This document shows, piece after piece, positions 9,172 through 18,762 of a stretch of 64,000 bases of DNA. The stretch is taken from NCBI GenBank assembly GCA_964369405.1, contig CAYJGB010000002.1, positions 1-64,000 of the forward strand, in the 5' to 3' direction. This DNA is from CAYJFG01 sp964369405. GTDB lineage: Bacteria > Bacillota > Clostridia > Oscillospirales > Acutalibacteraceae. A model generated the notes under the pieces. The model searched no databases. It was not told the DNA's origin and saw only the letters and a list, made by a program, of their open reading frames with translations. Each line of letters opens with the position of its first letter. Position 1 is the first letter of the stretch. The position numbers and the translations under genes are program-made.

Positions 9172-12100
9172 TTATAATTTTATTGTTCCTTCAAACACAT
9201 TTTCAGCAGAGCCTGTCATATATACAGTTTCATCAGTATATTTAATCACTAAATCTCCACCTTTAAGCTTTACTGTTATATCCTCATTTTTTGAGCAATA
9301 TCCATTTTCTACTGCTGCAACTGCTACTGCACAAGCACCTGTTCCACAAGCCCATGTTTCGCCACTGCCACGCTCCCAAACACGCATTATAATTGTATTT
9401 TTATCTAACACTTTTACAAATTCTGCATTTACCCTTTCTGGGAATAGTTCGTTGCTTTCAAATTTAGGACCTATTGTTTCTAAGTCGAAATTTTCTACAT
9501 CATCTATAAAAGTTACACAATGTGGGTTTCCCATAGATACACAAGTTATATTATACTTTTCACCGTCAATAGTTACTTCTTCATTTACAACTTTTTCTTT
9601 ATCTATTGCTACTGGTATGTTCTTAGGGTTTAATTCAGCTTTACCCATATCTACTCTAAGTTTTGTTACTTCTCCGTCTTGCTTGTACGCTTTAAGAGTT
9701 TTAACTCCACTTAATGTTTCTATAGTTATGTGTGTTTTATCATCGTCTACCATATTGTAATCATATAAGAATTTACCTATGCAACGTATTCCATTACCAC
9801 ACATTTTACCTTCTGAACCGTCTAAATTAAACATACGCATTTTCGCATCTGCTATATCTGATTTACATATTAGTATTACTCCATCTCCACCAATACCATA
9901 ATGTCTGTCCGATAATCTTACGCTTAATCCCTCTGGATTATCGATTTTTTGGTCAAAACAATTAAAGTAAATGTAGTCATTTCCACAACCATGCATTTTT
10001 GTAAATTTAAACTCTGTTTTGTTTTCTCTCATATTGTTTATATCTACAAGCTCTGTGCTTTTTGAAGAATATCTACTCTTTAAGCACTCTACAAGTGCTT
10101 TAGCTGTATCTATAGATGTTAAGCAAGGTATATTTCTTTCAACTGTTTTTCTTCTAATTTTTACACTATCTCTAGTAGGTATTCTACCTTTAGAAGATGT
10201 AGAAATTACATAACTTATTTTTCCACTTTCAATAAGTGTTAATGTATTAACATCTGAAGACTCATGAATTTTATCAACAATAGTCGATTTTATCCCATAA
10301 TTATTTAATATTTTTGCTGTTCCTTTAGTTGCATATATTTCAAAACCTAGTTCATAATATTTTTTAACTAAATCGCCAACTTCTGATTTATCGCTATCTC
10401 TAACAGTTACTAAAACTCCACCAGATTTTGTCATCTTGTATCCTGCTGCTACTAAACCTTTATAAAGTGCTTCTTCAAGTGTACTTGCAATACCTAAAAC
10501 TTCACCAGTTGATTTCATTTCAGGACCTAAATGGTTATCAACATTAATTAGTTTTTCAAAAGAGAACACTGGTACTTTAACAGCCATATATGGTGATTTT
10601 TTATATAACCCTGTTCCATATCCCATATCAACAAGTTTTTCGCCAAGCATTGCTTTAGTCGCTAAGTCAACCATAGGAACGCCTGTAACTTTACTTATAT
10701 ATGGAATTGTTCTTGAAGAACGAGGATTTACCTCTATAACATATAAGTCGTCTTTATAAATCAAATACTGAATATTAACTAACCCTTTAGTTTTAAGCGA
10801 TAATGCTAAATCCCTTGAAGAGCTGATAATTGTTTGAGTCATCTCATCGTTTAAGCTCCACGCAGGATAAACAGCTATTGAGTCACCTGAGTGAACACCG
10901 GCACGCTCGATATGCTCCATAATACCAGGTATTAAAATTTCTTCTCCGTCGCAAATAGCATCAACTTCTATTTCAGTACCCATCAAGTATTTATCAATTA
11001 AGATAGGATTTTCTATGTTTTGAGATAATATTATTGACATATATTCTACAATATCATCATCATTATAAGCGATAATCATATTTTGACCACCTAAAACATA
11101 AGATGGACGCATTAAAACAGGATATCCTATTTTGCTTGCAACATCTAATGCTTCTTGAGCGCTCATTACTGTTATTCCTTGAGGACGTTTTATATTATGT
11201 CTTTCAAGTAGTTCATCAAAACGTTCTCTATCCTCAGCCATATCAATACTATCAGCAGAAGTTCCTAATATTTTAACTCCGTTGTCACTTAAGAATTGTG
11301 TTAATTTGATAGCTGTTTGACCACCAAACGCCACAACAACACCATAAGGTTTTTCTGTGTTAATTATGCCCATTACGTCTTCGTTAGTAAGTGGTTCAAA
11401 GTAAAGTCTGTCAGCTGTATCAAAATCAGTAGAAACTGTTTCTGGGTTGTTGTTTACAATTATAACATCAAACCCTGCTTCTTTAAGTGCCCATACACAG
11501 TGAACTGATGCATAGTCAAACTCAATACCTTGACCAATTCTAATTGGTCCTGAACCAAATACTATTACATTTTTCTTGCCTGAATTTTTTTCTTTTATAA
11601 ACTCATCAGCCTCGTTAAATGTATCGTAAGTTGAATAGAAATAAGGTGTTTGAGCTTTAAATTCAGCAGCACAAGTATCAACCATTTTATAAACTGGTAA
11701 AACTGGATTTTCAATTTTTTGTCTGCTTAATTTTTCTATTGTTTCATCTAAAAATCCGTAATTTTTAGCTTGTAGATATAGTTCATCTGTTAGCTTTTCT
11801 TTTTCTAGTTTTGCTTCTGTATCTATTAGATTTAATAGTTTATTCAGGAACCATTCATCTACCATTGTAATTTCATGTACATCATCAACTGAAATACCTT
11901 TTTTAAGTGCTTGATATATACAAAACGCTCTCTCGTCATCACAAACTTCTAAACGTTTTCTAAGCATTTCTACAGACATATTTACAAACTTATCACTATT
12001 CATAGTTTTTAAAGATATTTCTGCACCACGAACAGCTTTCATCATAGCTTCTTCAAAAGTTGTAGCAATCGCCATAACTTCTCCAGTAGCTTTCATTTGA

Positions 12101-13221
12101 GTACCTAATTGACGTTTAGCATATACAAATTTATCAAAAGGCCATTTAGGAAATTTTACTACTACATAGTCTAAAGCAGGTTCAAAACATGCATATGTAT
12201 TGCCTGTAACTGCATTTTTAATTTCGCTTAAAGTGTAGCCAATTGCAATTTTAGCAGCAACTTTTGCTATAGGGTAACCTGTAGCTTTTGAAGCTAGAGC
12301 TGAAGAACGTGACACTCTAGGGTTAACTTCAATAACTGCATACTCAAAAGATTCTGCATGTAGTGCAAATTGACAGTTACAACCACCCTCAACACCTAAA
12401 GCAGAGATAATATTAAGAGATGCACTTCTAAGCATTTGATACTCTTTATCTGAAAGAGTAACAGCTGGAGCAATAACAATACTATCGCCAGTATGCACAC
12501 CTACTGGGTCAAAGTTTTCCATAGAACAAACAGTGATAACATTACCGTCTGAATCTCTCATAACTTCAAATTCTATTTCTTTCCAACCAGATATACATTT
12601 TTCTACTAAAACTTGAGTGATTGGAGAAAGTGCTAATCCATTAGCAGTAATTTCTCTTAATTCTTCCTCGTTGTTTACGATTCCTCCACCACTTCCACCA
12701 AGTGTGAAAGCTGGTCTGATGATAACTGGATAAGTAATTTCTTCTGCAAATTTAACAGCACTTTCAACATCTGTTACAACTAGAGAAGGTATTACAGGTT
12801 GTCCAATAGACTGCATAGTATCTTTAAACATTTGACGGTCTTCTGCTTTGTCTATAGTTTCAGGATTAGCACCTAATAACTTAACGTTATTTTCTGCTAA
12901 AAACCCTTTTTTTGCCAGTTGCATTGAAAGTGTTAAACCAGTTTGTCCACCTAATGTAGATAATAAACTATCTGGTTTTTCTTTTAAAATAATTCTTTTA
13001 ACTGTTTCTAAGTTAAGTGGCTCTATATATATTTTATCAGCCATAGCGTTATCTGTCATTATTGTAGCTGGGTTTGAGTTTATTAATATAACTTCTAAAC
13101 CCTCTTCTTTTAACGCTCTACATGCTTGTGTTCCTGCATAGTCAAATTCTGCTGCTTGACCAATTACAATTGGACCAGAGCCAATTACCAATACTCTTTT
13201 TATATCCTTATTAAGAGGCAT
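9172..13221 (-). CDS. carB-dapF: Carbamoyl-phosphate synthase large subunit fused to diaminopimelate epimerase
   Basis: One uninterrupted 1349-residue frame. Residues 1 to about 1050 are a complete CarB: two ATP-grasp halves, each opening with a Rossmann motif (VLVIGSGPIVIGQ and VIVFGSGPIRIGQ), then an MGS-like allosteric domain (about 935-1050) with GKISYVISTSSKGR. A linker of about 15 residues leads at M1064 to a full-length DapF (286 residues) with HGCGNDYIYF, catalytic C1141 (MCGNGIRC) and C1292 (ACGTGA). Both epimerase cysteines are present, so both enzymes look intact. M1064 has no Shine-Dalgarno sequence upstream, arguing against separate initiation. AAAGGA precedes the ATG. Neighbours carA, pyrG and dapL match both halves. 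CarB makes carbamoyl phosphate; DapF makes meso-DAP. Confidence 0.95.
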   Translation of the reverse strand: MPLNKDIKRVLVIGSGPIVIGQAAEFDYAGTQACRALKEEGLEVILINSNPATIMTDNAMADKIYIEPLNLETVKRIILKEKPDSLLSTLGGQTGLTLSMQLAKKGFLAENNVKLLGANPETIDKAEDRQMFKDTMQSIGQPVIPSLVVTDVESAVKFAEEITYPVIIRPAFTLGGSGGGIVNNEEELREITANGLALSPITQVLVEKCISGWKEIEFEVMRDSDGNVITVCSMENFDPVGVHTGDSIVIAPAVTLSDKEYQMLRSASLNIISALGVEGGCNCQFALHAESFEYAVIEVNPRVSRSSALASKATGYPIAKVAAKIAIGYTLSEIKNAVTGNTYACFEPALDYVVVKFPKWPFDKFVYAKRQLGTQMKATGEVMAIATTFEEAMMKAVRGAEISLKTMNSDKFVNMSVEMLRKRLEVCDDERAFCIYQALKKGISVDDVHEITMVDEWFLNKLLNLIDTEAKLEKEKLTDELYLQAKNYGFLDETIEKLSRQKIENPVLPVYKMVDTCAAEFKAQTPYFYSTYDTFNEADEFIKEKNSGKKNVIVFGSGPIRIGQGIEFDYASVHCVWALKEAGFDVIIVNNNPETVSTDFDTADRLYFEPLTNEDVMGIINTEKPYGVVVAFGGQTAIKLTQFLSDNGVKILGTSADSIDMAEDRERFDELLERHNIKRPQGITVMSAQEALDVASKIGYPVLMRPSYVLGGQNMIIAYNDDDIVEYMSIILSQNIENPILIDKYLMGTEIEVDAICDGEEILIPGIMEHIERAGVHSGDSIAVYPAWSLNDEMTQTIISSSRDLALSLKTKGLVNIQYLIYKDDLYVIEVNPRSSRTIPYISKVTGVPMVDLATKAMLGEKLVDMGYGTGLYKKSPYMAVKVPVFSFEKLINVDNHLGPEMKSTGEVLGIASTLEEALYKGLVAAGYKMTKSGGVLVTVRDSDKSEVGDLVKKYYELGFEIYATKGTAKILNNYGIKSTIVDKIHESSDVNTLTLIESGKISYVISTSSKGRIPTRDSVKIRRKTVERNIPCLTSIDTAKALVECLKSRYSSKSTELVDINNMRENKTEFKFTKMHGCGNDYIYFNCFDQKIDNPEGLSVRLSDRHYGIGGDGVILICKSDIADAKMRMFNLDGSEGKMCGNGIRCIGKFLYDYNMVDDDKTHITIETLSGVKTLKAYKQDGEVTKLRVDMGKAELNPKNIPVAIDKEKVVNEEVTIDGEKYNITCVSMGNPHCVTFIDDVENFDLETIGPKFESNELFPERVNAEFVKVLDKNTIIMRVWERGSGETWACGTGACAVAVAAVENGYCSKNEDITVKLKGGDLVIKYTDETVYMTGSAENVFEGTIKL

Positions 13222-13266
13222 TGTTTACCAATCCTTTCACATCAAAAAATTATAATCTGTTTTATA

Positions 13267-14340
13267 TTATTTACTCATCATATCAATAAATTTATCAAAT
13301 AAATATGCTGTATCCAAAGGTCCTGCACTAGCTTCTGGGTGGAATTGTACTGAAAAAGCTGGCATATCATTGTATTCTACACCTTCGCAAGTTCCATCAT
13401 TAGCATTTATAAAGCTCTCTACTGCATTGTTAGGTAAACTTTTACCTACAACTGCATAGCCATGGTTTTGACTAGTTATATAAACTCTACCTGTAGCTGT
13501 TTCCTTAGCAGGTTGATTTGCTCCACGATGTCCATATTTTAATTTTTCTGTAGTAGCACCTTGTGATAATGCTAAAAGTTGATGTCCTAAGCAAATTCCA
13601 AATGTAGGAATTTTTTTATTACATAGTGTTTTTAACTCTTCTATAATATCTGCATTTTCTATAGGGTCACCAGGTCCATTAGAAAGCATTATACCATCTG
13701 GATTTAATTTAATTATTTCTTCAGCTTTTGTCGTACTTGGTACAACTGTAACATTACAACCTCTGTTTACAAGTTCACGTCTTATATTATCTTTTGCACC
13801 AAAGTCCCAAAGAACTACATTTAATTTATGATTTTCTGGTTTAAACACTTCTGTACTTTTTGATGTAACAGATTTTACTGCATCAACCACTTTATAATCG
13901 TTTATTTCCTTTAAATCGCTTTCAAGATTGTCAAGTGTATAAACAATTTTACAGTTCATTACACCGTACTCTCTTACTATTCTTGTAAGCGCTCTTGTGT
14001 CTAAATCGTATATCCCTGGGACATCACTGTCCTTTAAAAAAGTGTCAAGAGTACCCTCGCAACGGAAATTGGAAGGTTCTTGACACCTATTTCTTACTAC
14101 ATACGCTTTAAGTGCTGGCTTAGCACTTTCAAAGTCGGCTGGAATAACTCCATAATTACCGATTAATGGGAATGTTTGTATAACCACTTGACCAAAATAA
14201 CTAGGGTCGGTAAGTGTCTCTAAGTAACCTGTCATAGCAGTTGTAAAAACTAATTCACCTGTTACTTCTTTAGTTGCGCCAAAAGCCTTTCCCTCAAATA
14301 CTGTCCCATTTTTTAATACGAGATAAGCCTTATTACTCAT
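13267..14340 (-). CDS. carA: Carbamoyl-phosphate synthase small (glutaminase) subunit
   Basis: Supplies ammonia from glutamine to CarB. The N-terminal small-subunit domain includes DPSYFGQVV; the C-terminal class I amidotransferase has FGICLGHQLLAL (nucleophile Cys), SQNHGYAV and QFHPEAS. About 357 residues, normal for CarA. I chose the ATG at 14340 (MSNKAYLV): AGGAAAGG is 9 nt upstream, whereas it directly abuts the upstream ATG at 14349. It lies 67 nt after the ANTAR regulator and 45 nt before carB-dapF. Confidence 0.96.
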   Translation of the reverse strand: MSNKAYLVLKNGTVFEGKAFGATKEVTGELVFTTAMTGYLETLTDPSYFGQVVIQTFPLIGNYGVIPADFESAKPALKAYVVRNRCQEPSNFRCEGTLDTFLKDSDVPGIYDLDTRALTRIVREYGVMNCKIVYTLDNLESDLKEINDYKVVDAVKSVTSKSTEVFKPENHKLNVVLWDFGAKDNIRRELVNRGCNVTVVPSTTKAEEIIKLNPDGIMLSNGPGDPIENADIIEELKTLCNKKIPTFGICLGHQLLALSQGATTEKLKYGHRGANQPAKETATGRVYITSQNHGYAVVGKSLPNNAVESFINANDGTCEGVEYNDMPAFSVQFHPEASAGPLDTAYLFDKFIDMMSK

Positions 14341-14406
14341 CAAAAACATCCTTTCCTGAATTAAATCTATATTAAGAAAATCTATAAACTATTTAGTATA
14401 ATTACA

Positions 14407-14976
14407 TTATATTTCGTAAGTTGTTAAAACTTGCTGAGCTATTTTTATCTTTGTAAGTCGCATATCCATAGCTTGCTTTTCTAAATAACTGTGCGCTTGA
14501 GCCTCGCTCATAGATAAACATTTTATCAAAACAAATTTAGCTCTGTTAATTAAATTGATTTCTTCAACTTTATTTTTAAGCATTAAGTTTTCTTGTGCTA
14601 ATCCTTCTAAACGAATTTTACTAACTTGCCAAAAGATAATAGCATGATGAAAATAATGCTTACTAATTGGTTTAGGTATAATAATAACACCATGTTCCTC
14701 TATTTTAGATTGTACTTTATCAAGCGCGTCAGACTTAATTATTAAGAAAACCCCAGAACGTGTCTTTTCACACATCTCAAAAGACAGCGTAATTCCTGTT
14801 GAGTCTAGAATTGGGGTATTTATTATAATTATATCATACTCGTTTTCACTAACAGCCACAACTGCTTGTTGAGATGTAAATACTGTAGTGAATTTTTCAT
14901 AGCCCTCAGACTTTAAAAGTTCAATCAAAGGCAACACACTATCTTTAGTTTTAGAAATTAACAATGCTGTTTTCAA
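14407..14976 (-). CDS. ANTAR-domain RNA-binding antiterminator with degenerate receiver domain
   Basis: A 189-residue protein with an N-terminal response-regulator-like domain (about 1-120) and a C-terminal ANTAR helical domain (about 128-185, with INRAKFVLIKCLSMSEAQAH). The receiver lacks the N-terminal acidic pair, and N53 stands where the phosphoacceptor Asp is expected; the Lys of PKP is kept. It is therefore probably not controlled by ordinary phosphorylation. The start is TTG with AGGTGA upstream. Lying directly in front of carA, it may control carAB or other glutamine-linked genes by antitermination. I did not find a clear ANTAR dual-hairpin target in the adjoining spacers. Confidence 0.85.
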   Translation of the reverse strand: MKTALLISKTKDSVLPLIELLKSEGYEKFTTVFTSQQAVVAVSENEYDIIIINTPILDSTGITLSFEMCEKTRSGVFLIIKSDALDKVQSKIEEHGVIIIPKPISKHYFHHAIIFWQVSKIRLEGLAQENLMLKNKVEEINLINRAKFVLIKCLSMSEAQAHSYLEKQAMDMRLTKIKIAQQVLTTYEI

Positions 14977-15077
14977 AAAATCACCTAAATTTGAATAATT
15001 AATGCGAAAAACATTTAATATAATTTAGAATTTCTAAAAAATTTACATTTATGATAAATTTTATCTAAATCTTATAT

Positions 15078-15083
15078 ATTATA
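15078..15083 (-). promoter_or_regulatory. Possible -10 element for the ANTAR/carA operon
   Basis: TATAAT read on the minus strand, about 100 nt before the ANTAR start, within an A+T-rich spacer. No good -35 is seen 16-18 nt upstream, so the call rests on the hexamer and its position. Two short AT-rich dyads follow it before the start codon. Confidence 0.35.
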
Positions 15084-15151
15084 CACTTTTTAAATATTTT
15101 GATGTTTCTTTTAAAGAAAAAAGAGAGTAATTTCTTTTATTTTTTATTTAT

Positions 15152-15197
15152 TTACAAATAAGTAGAACTTGCTTTGATTTTTTATCAAAACAAGTTC
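15152..15197 (-). terminator. Terminator after the LRR lipoprotein gene
   Basis: A 14-bp stem (15165-15178 with 15184-15197) with a 5-nt loop. The one mismatch in plus-strand orientation becomes a G-U pair in minus-strand RNA, which suggests function on the minus strand. It lies 14 nt past the lipoprotein stop. The trailing sequence is U-rich but not a clean U-run. Confidence 0.6.
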
Positions 15198-15210
15198 ATC
15201 ATTTTATTAA

Positions 15211-16038
15211 TTATGCAAGACTTTCAAAGTTTACACCTAAATCATTTGCAATAGTTTCTACTGTTGTACCAGGGTAACCATATATTGTATCAAGTGTTGT
15301 GCCCATAAGTGTTGCTTCATTAAATGATTCTATATCATTTTGTGACATTGTAAATTCTTTCATACCCACGCAACCGATAAATGGTGCTGTTCCAATAAAT
15401 TCTACACTATTTGGAATTTTTACACTTTTTAGTTTAGTGCAATTTTTAAACGCCCAGTTTCCTATACTAGTTACTGATTCTGGTATTGTTATATTCTCTA
15501 AATATGCTAAATTTGAAAATTGTGAATCTTCAATTTCTACAACTGTATCTGGAATATTATATTCTTTTTTATCAAGCATTGCTGGATACGCTATAATCAA
15601 AGTTTTATCTTTGTTATAAATTACTCCATCTTCCGTTACAAAATTTGGGTTTTCTCCATCAAACACAATCTCTTCTACTGTTGATAATTGGTAAAACGCA
15701 TATTGTGTCATTGTTGTAATTGTGTTTGGTAAAATAACTTTTTTTATTGTTCTACCCTCTTCGTCTTTAAAAGATTGGTCTGCAATTTCTTTTACTTCTT
15801 TATCTTCTAATGTTTTTGGAACTGTTACTGTTTCATCTTTTCCAACATACTCTGTGATTTTCACATAGTCTTCATATACATCAAATTTATAACCATCTTT
15901 TTCTGTACTTCCTATATAACCTTTATCAGCATTTTTAGTAGGGTCAACTTCTAACTCATCTCCACACGCTGTAAATACAAACATCATTTGAATTGCTACT
16001 AATGCTAAAATAATTCCTTTTTTAAAATTAATTTTCAT
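15211..16038 (-). CDS. BspA-like leucine-rich-repeat lipoprotein
   Basis: A 275-residue surface lipoprotein. The hydrophobic signal ends at lipobox VFTAC followed by G, giving a lipidated Cys near residue 26. From about residue 70 come repeats of the LRR_5/BspA type: ADQSF..., YAFYQLSTVEEIVF, IEDSQFSNLAYLENITIPESVTSIGNWAF (quoted in parts), and PNSVEFIGTAPF. Such proteins often bind host or extracellular ligands; the ligand here is unknown. AAGGAG precedes the ATG. It lies 42 nt after the DegV gene, so it is probably co-transcribed with it. Confidence 0.87.
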   Translation of the reverse strand: MKINFKKGIILALVAIQMMFVFTACGDELEVDPTKNADKGYIGSTEKDGYKFDVYEDYVKITEYVGKDETVTVPKTLEDKEVKEIADQSFKDEEGRTIKKVILPNTITTMTQYAFYQLSTVEEIVFDGENPNFVTEDGVIYNKDKTLIIAYPAMLDKKEYNIPDTVVEIEDSQFSNLAYLENITIPESVTSIGNWAFKNCTKLKSVKIPNSVEFIGTAPFIGCVGMKEFTMSQNDIESFNEATLMGTTLDTIYGYPGTTVETIANDLGVNFESLA

Positions 16039-16080
16039 ATTTTTTTACTCCTTATATTTCTTTTGTTTCATAACTATATG

Positions 16081-16959
16081 CTATGTGTTTTTTCTGTTCC
16101 CCATAAATGTTATACCTATCATACCACTACCTACATGAGTACCTATTACTGGGCCAATGTCAGATATAATCACCTTAGTGACTGATACTTTTTCAAGAAT
16201 CATTGATTTTAATATAACTGCATTATCATATGAATCGGCATGTCCAATAATTATAGTTTGTGTAGATAGTAAATCTGCATCTCGAAGAACTTTATCTGTA
16301 AGTGTTTGAAGTGATTTGGTAATACCTCTTACTTTTCCAACACTTTTTAAAGAACCCATTTTATCTACTGTTAACATAGGTTTAATTTGTAGTAGTTTCC
16401 CAACATTTGCTGAAAACTCGCTAATTCTTCCACCTTTTTTCAAGTGTTCTAAATCATCTACTATAAACCAATGGCAAACATTGTTTCTTTTTTTAATTAT
16501 CCATTCACATAAACTCTCGTATGAATAACCTTTTTGCATTTGTAGTGAAGCATTATATACTAACAATCCCTCACCTATTGAAGCTGACCTTGAATTAATT
16601 GCTGTAATTTTTCTAAGTGGATATTTCTGTTTTAAATCTGCAATTGCTATTAGTGATGTATTATACGAACCACTCATCGCAGATGAAAAAGAAATATATA
16701 TAATATCTTTTCCTTGAACTAATATATTATAAAAAGTTTCATAATATTGTGTGTAATTAATCTGACTTGTTGTTGATGATTTCCCATCTCTCAAGTTTTT
16801 ATAAAAATCTTGAAAGTTCATCTCTCTAGCATCAATATAGTGTTTATACTCTTTGCCGTCCATATTGAATTGCATTGGTATAACTTCTACATTTAATCGT
16901 TCACAATATTTTTGATTTAAGTCTAGTGTGCTATCAGACACAATAACATAACTACTCAT
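16081..16959 (-). CDS. DegV family fatty-acid-binding protein
   Basis: A 292-residue DegV/FakB-type protein opening VIVSDSTLDLNQ, with the TTSQIN motif (near 60) that binds the fatty-acid carboxylate, and the EDLEHLKKGGRIS-like segment (DDLEHLKKGGRIS) near 168. FakB proteins present fatty acids to the kinase FakA; a FakA-like protein is encoded at 37276-38940. GGAGGGG precedes the ATG, and a good promoter is seen just upstream. Confidence 0.93.
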   Translation of the reverse strand: MSSYVIVSDSTLDLNQKYCERLNVEVIPMQFNMDGKEYKHYIDAREMNFQDFYKNLRDGKSSTTSQINYTQYYETFYNILVQGKDIIYISFSSAMSGSYNTSLIAIADLKQKYPLRKITAINSRSASIGEGLLVYNASLQMQKGYSYESLCEWIIKKRNNVCHWFIVDDLEHLKKGGRISEFSANVGKLLQIKPMLTVDKMGSLKSVGKVRGITKSLQTLTDKVLRDADLLSTQTIIIGHADSYDNAVILKSMILEKVSVTKVIISDIGPVIGTHVGSGMIGITFMGNRKNT

Positions 16960-16987
16960 TTTACCCCTCCAAAAACATATATTAAAT

Positions 16988-17016
16988 ATAATACCATATA
17001 ATTTTTAGTAATACAA
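16988..17016 (-). promoter_or_regulatory. Promoter of the degV-lipoprotein operon
   Basis: On the minus strand: -35 TTGTAT (17011-17016), 17-nt spacer, -10 TATTAT (16988-16993), about 28 nt before the DegV start. The 16960-17068 spacer separates divergent genes. Confidence 0.6.
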
Positions 17017-17068
17017 TCTTTTTTTTGGTAATATATTGTTTTATATATAGTTTAGGAGTTGATATTTT

Positions 17069-17359
17069 ATGAATTGTAGAATTGTTGATTTACGCCACAA
17101 AGAAGTAATTAATTCTAAAGATGGAACAATTTTAGGTTATGTAGATGATGTAGAAGTTGATGTAATAACAGCTAAAATTATAGCTATTGTTATTTACGGC
17201 AGATTAAAATGTTTTGGGCTGTTTGGAAGATGTGATGATATCGTTATTTTTTGGGATAGTATTGAATTAATCGGAGAAGATGCAATACTAGTAAATTATA
17301 AATGTGGTTGTAACCCAAGAAAGAGGAATTACAAAATACCATTTTTAAATATAAAGTAA
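17069..17359 (+). CDS. YlmC/YmxH family PRC-barrel sporulation protein
   Basis: A 96-residue protein opening MNCRIVDLRHKEVINSKDG, matching the PRC-barrel YlmC/YmxH family found in spore formers. The GYVDDVEVD and ARV-like beta strands and the IVIYGR...FGR segment are typical. TAGGAG precedes the ATG. Its role in sporulation is poorly known. It is followed 29 nt later by cca and divergent from degV. Confidence 0.88.
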   Translation: MNCRIVDLRHKEVINSKDGTILGYVDDVEVDVITAKIIAIVIYGRLKCFGLFGRCDDIVIFWDSIELIGEDAILVNYKCGCNPRKRNYKIPFLNIK

Positions 17360-17388
17360 AAGTAAAGATTGATTAAGGAAACTACTTT

Positions 17389-18762
17389 ATGTATAATAAA
17401 GTTATGGAGCGTGATAATATGACGATTACTATGCCGATAACTGTACAAAATATTATACAGATAATAAAATCAAATGGATTTAATGCATATATAGTTGGCG
17501 GATGTGTTAGAGATAGTTTTCAAGGAAGAACCCCATATGATTGGGATATAACAACAAATGCTACTCCACAAGATACCATGAAGATATTTAAAGATTATAA
17601 GCAAATACACAATGGTATTAAACATGGTACAGTTGGAGTAGTTTATGATAACGATTTGTACGAGATAACAACTTTTAGAGTTGACGGAAATTATAAAGAT
17701 AATAGACGTCCTGAAAATGTAAGCTTTTCTAAAAACATTGAAGATGATTTAACAAGGCGTGATTTTACAATAAACGCTATAGCCTATAATGATGAAGATG
17801 GTATTATAGATATATGCAACGGTATAGAAGATATTAATAATAAGATTATACGCTGTGTAGGAAACCCTGATAAAAGATTTAATGAAGACGCACTAAGAAT
17901 ACTTAGAGCATTACGTTTTAGTGCAACTTTTGGATATAAAATTGAAAGTAAAACACATAATTCAATAATAAAAAACAAAAAACTACTACACAACATCTCA
18001 AAAGAGAGGGTAGCAGTTGAACTAATTAAATTATTGATTGGTGACTATTGTGGAGAAGTTTTAAGAAGCTACCACGAGGTAATATTCGAGATAATACCAG
18101 AACTAAAAATTATGTATAAATACAATCAACATAACCCTTATCATAATTTAGACTTGTGGGAGCATACAGTAACAGCTGTTGAAAACATTAAAGCAGACAA
18201 AACACTAAGAATGGTAATGTTACTACACGACTTAGGCAAACCACACGTTCAAGAAAAAGACGAAAACAATATATGTCATTATCATAATCACGCTGAGCAT
18301 AGTGAAAAAATCGCAAACGAGATTTTAAAAAACTTAAAGTTTTCAAGAAAATTTTCAACAGATGTTAAAACACTAATTTATTATCATGACTATTTTTGTA
18401 GTCCTACTCATAAAGCTGTCAAAAGATTATTAAATAAAATAGGTTTTGATTACGCTTATAAATTAGCAGATGTACAGCTTGCTGACTCCTGTGCAAAGTC
18501 TGCTTATCATCACCAAGACCAAATTGAGCGAATTAATAGTTATGTTAAAATTTTAGATGAAATAAAATCAAGCAACGAGCTTATCACCATAAAAGATTTA
18601 AATATAAACGGTTGCAACCTTATTGCTTTAGGAATTGAAAAAGGCAAAACAATAGGTGATATATTAAATTATTTACTTGTTGAAGTTCAAGAAAATAATC
18701 TTGAAAACGACAAAACTATTTTATTAGCTAAGGCTGAAGAATACTATAAAGATAACACTTAA
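17389..18762 (+). CDS. cca: CCA tRNA nucleotidyltransferase with HD domain
   Basis: Adds or repairs the 3' CCA of tRNA. Class II nucleotidyltransferase motifs are GGCVRDSFQGRTPYDWDITT, RRDFTINAIAY and the RNA-binding FNEDALRILRALRFSA. The C-terminal half has an HD phosphohydrolase signature (HDLGKP, near residue 282). 457 residues, consistent with Clostridial CCA enzymes. Two starts are possible: ATG 17389 (AAGGAA upstream) and ATG 17419 (GGAG 9 nt upstream). Its last 4 nt overlap the end of the convergent PLP lyase gene. Confidence 0.95.
   Translation: MYNKVMERDNMTITMPITVQNIIQIIKSNGFNAYIVGGCVRDSFQGRTPYDWDITTNATPQDTMKIFKDYKQIHNGIKHGTVGVVYDNDLYEITTFRVDGNYKDNRRPENVSFSKNIEDDLTRRDFTINAIAYNDEDGIIDICNGIEDINNKIIRCVGNPDKRFNEDALRILRALRFSATFGYKIESKTHNSIIKNKKLLHNISKERVAVELIKLLIGDYCGEVLRSYHEVIFEIIPELKIMYKYNQHNPYHNLDLWEHTVTAVENIKADKTLRMVMLLHDLGKPHVQEKDENNICHYHNHAEHSEKIANEILKNLKFSRKFSTDVKTLIYYHDYFCSPTHKAVKRLLNKIGFDYAYKLADVQLADSCAKSAYHHQDQIERINSYVKILDEIKSSNELITIKDLNINGCNLIALGIEKGKTIGDILNYLLVEVQENNLENDKTILLAKAEEYYKDNT

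Noticed and set aside
9990..10090. The carB-dapF junction as a sequencing error joining two genes
   Set aside because: The frame is open with no stop, the DapF-side ATG has no ribosome site, and both domains are complete. Only raw reads could reopen the question.
14977..15160. ANTAR-type tandem hairpins in the leader of the ANTAR/carA operon
   Set aside because: Two short AT-rich dyads exist, but their loops do not show the expected six-base A..G pattern and no terminator overlaps them.
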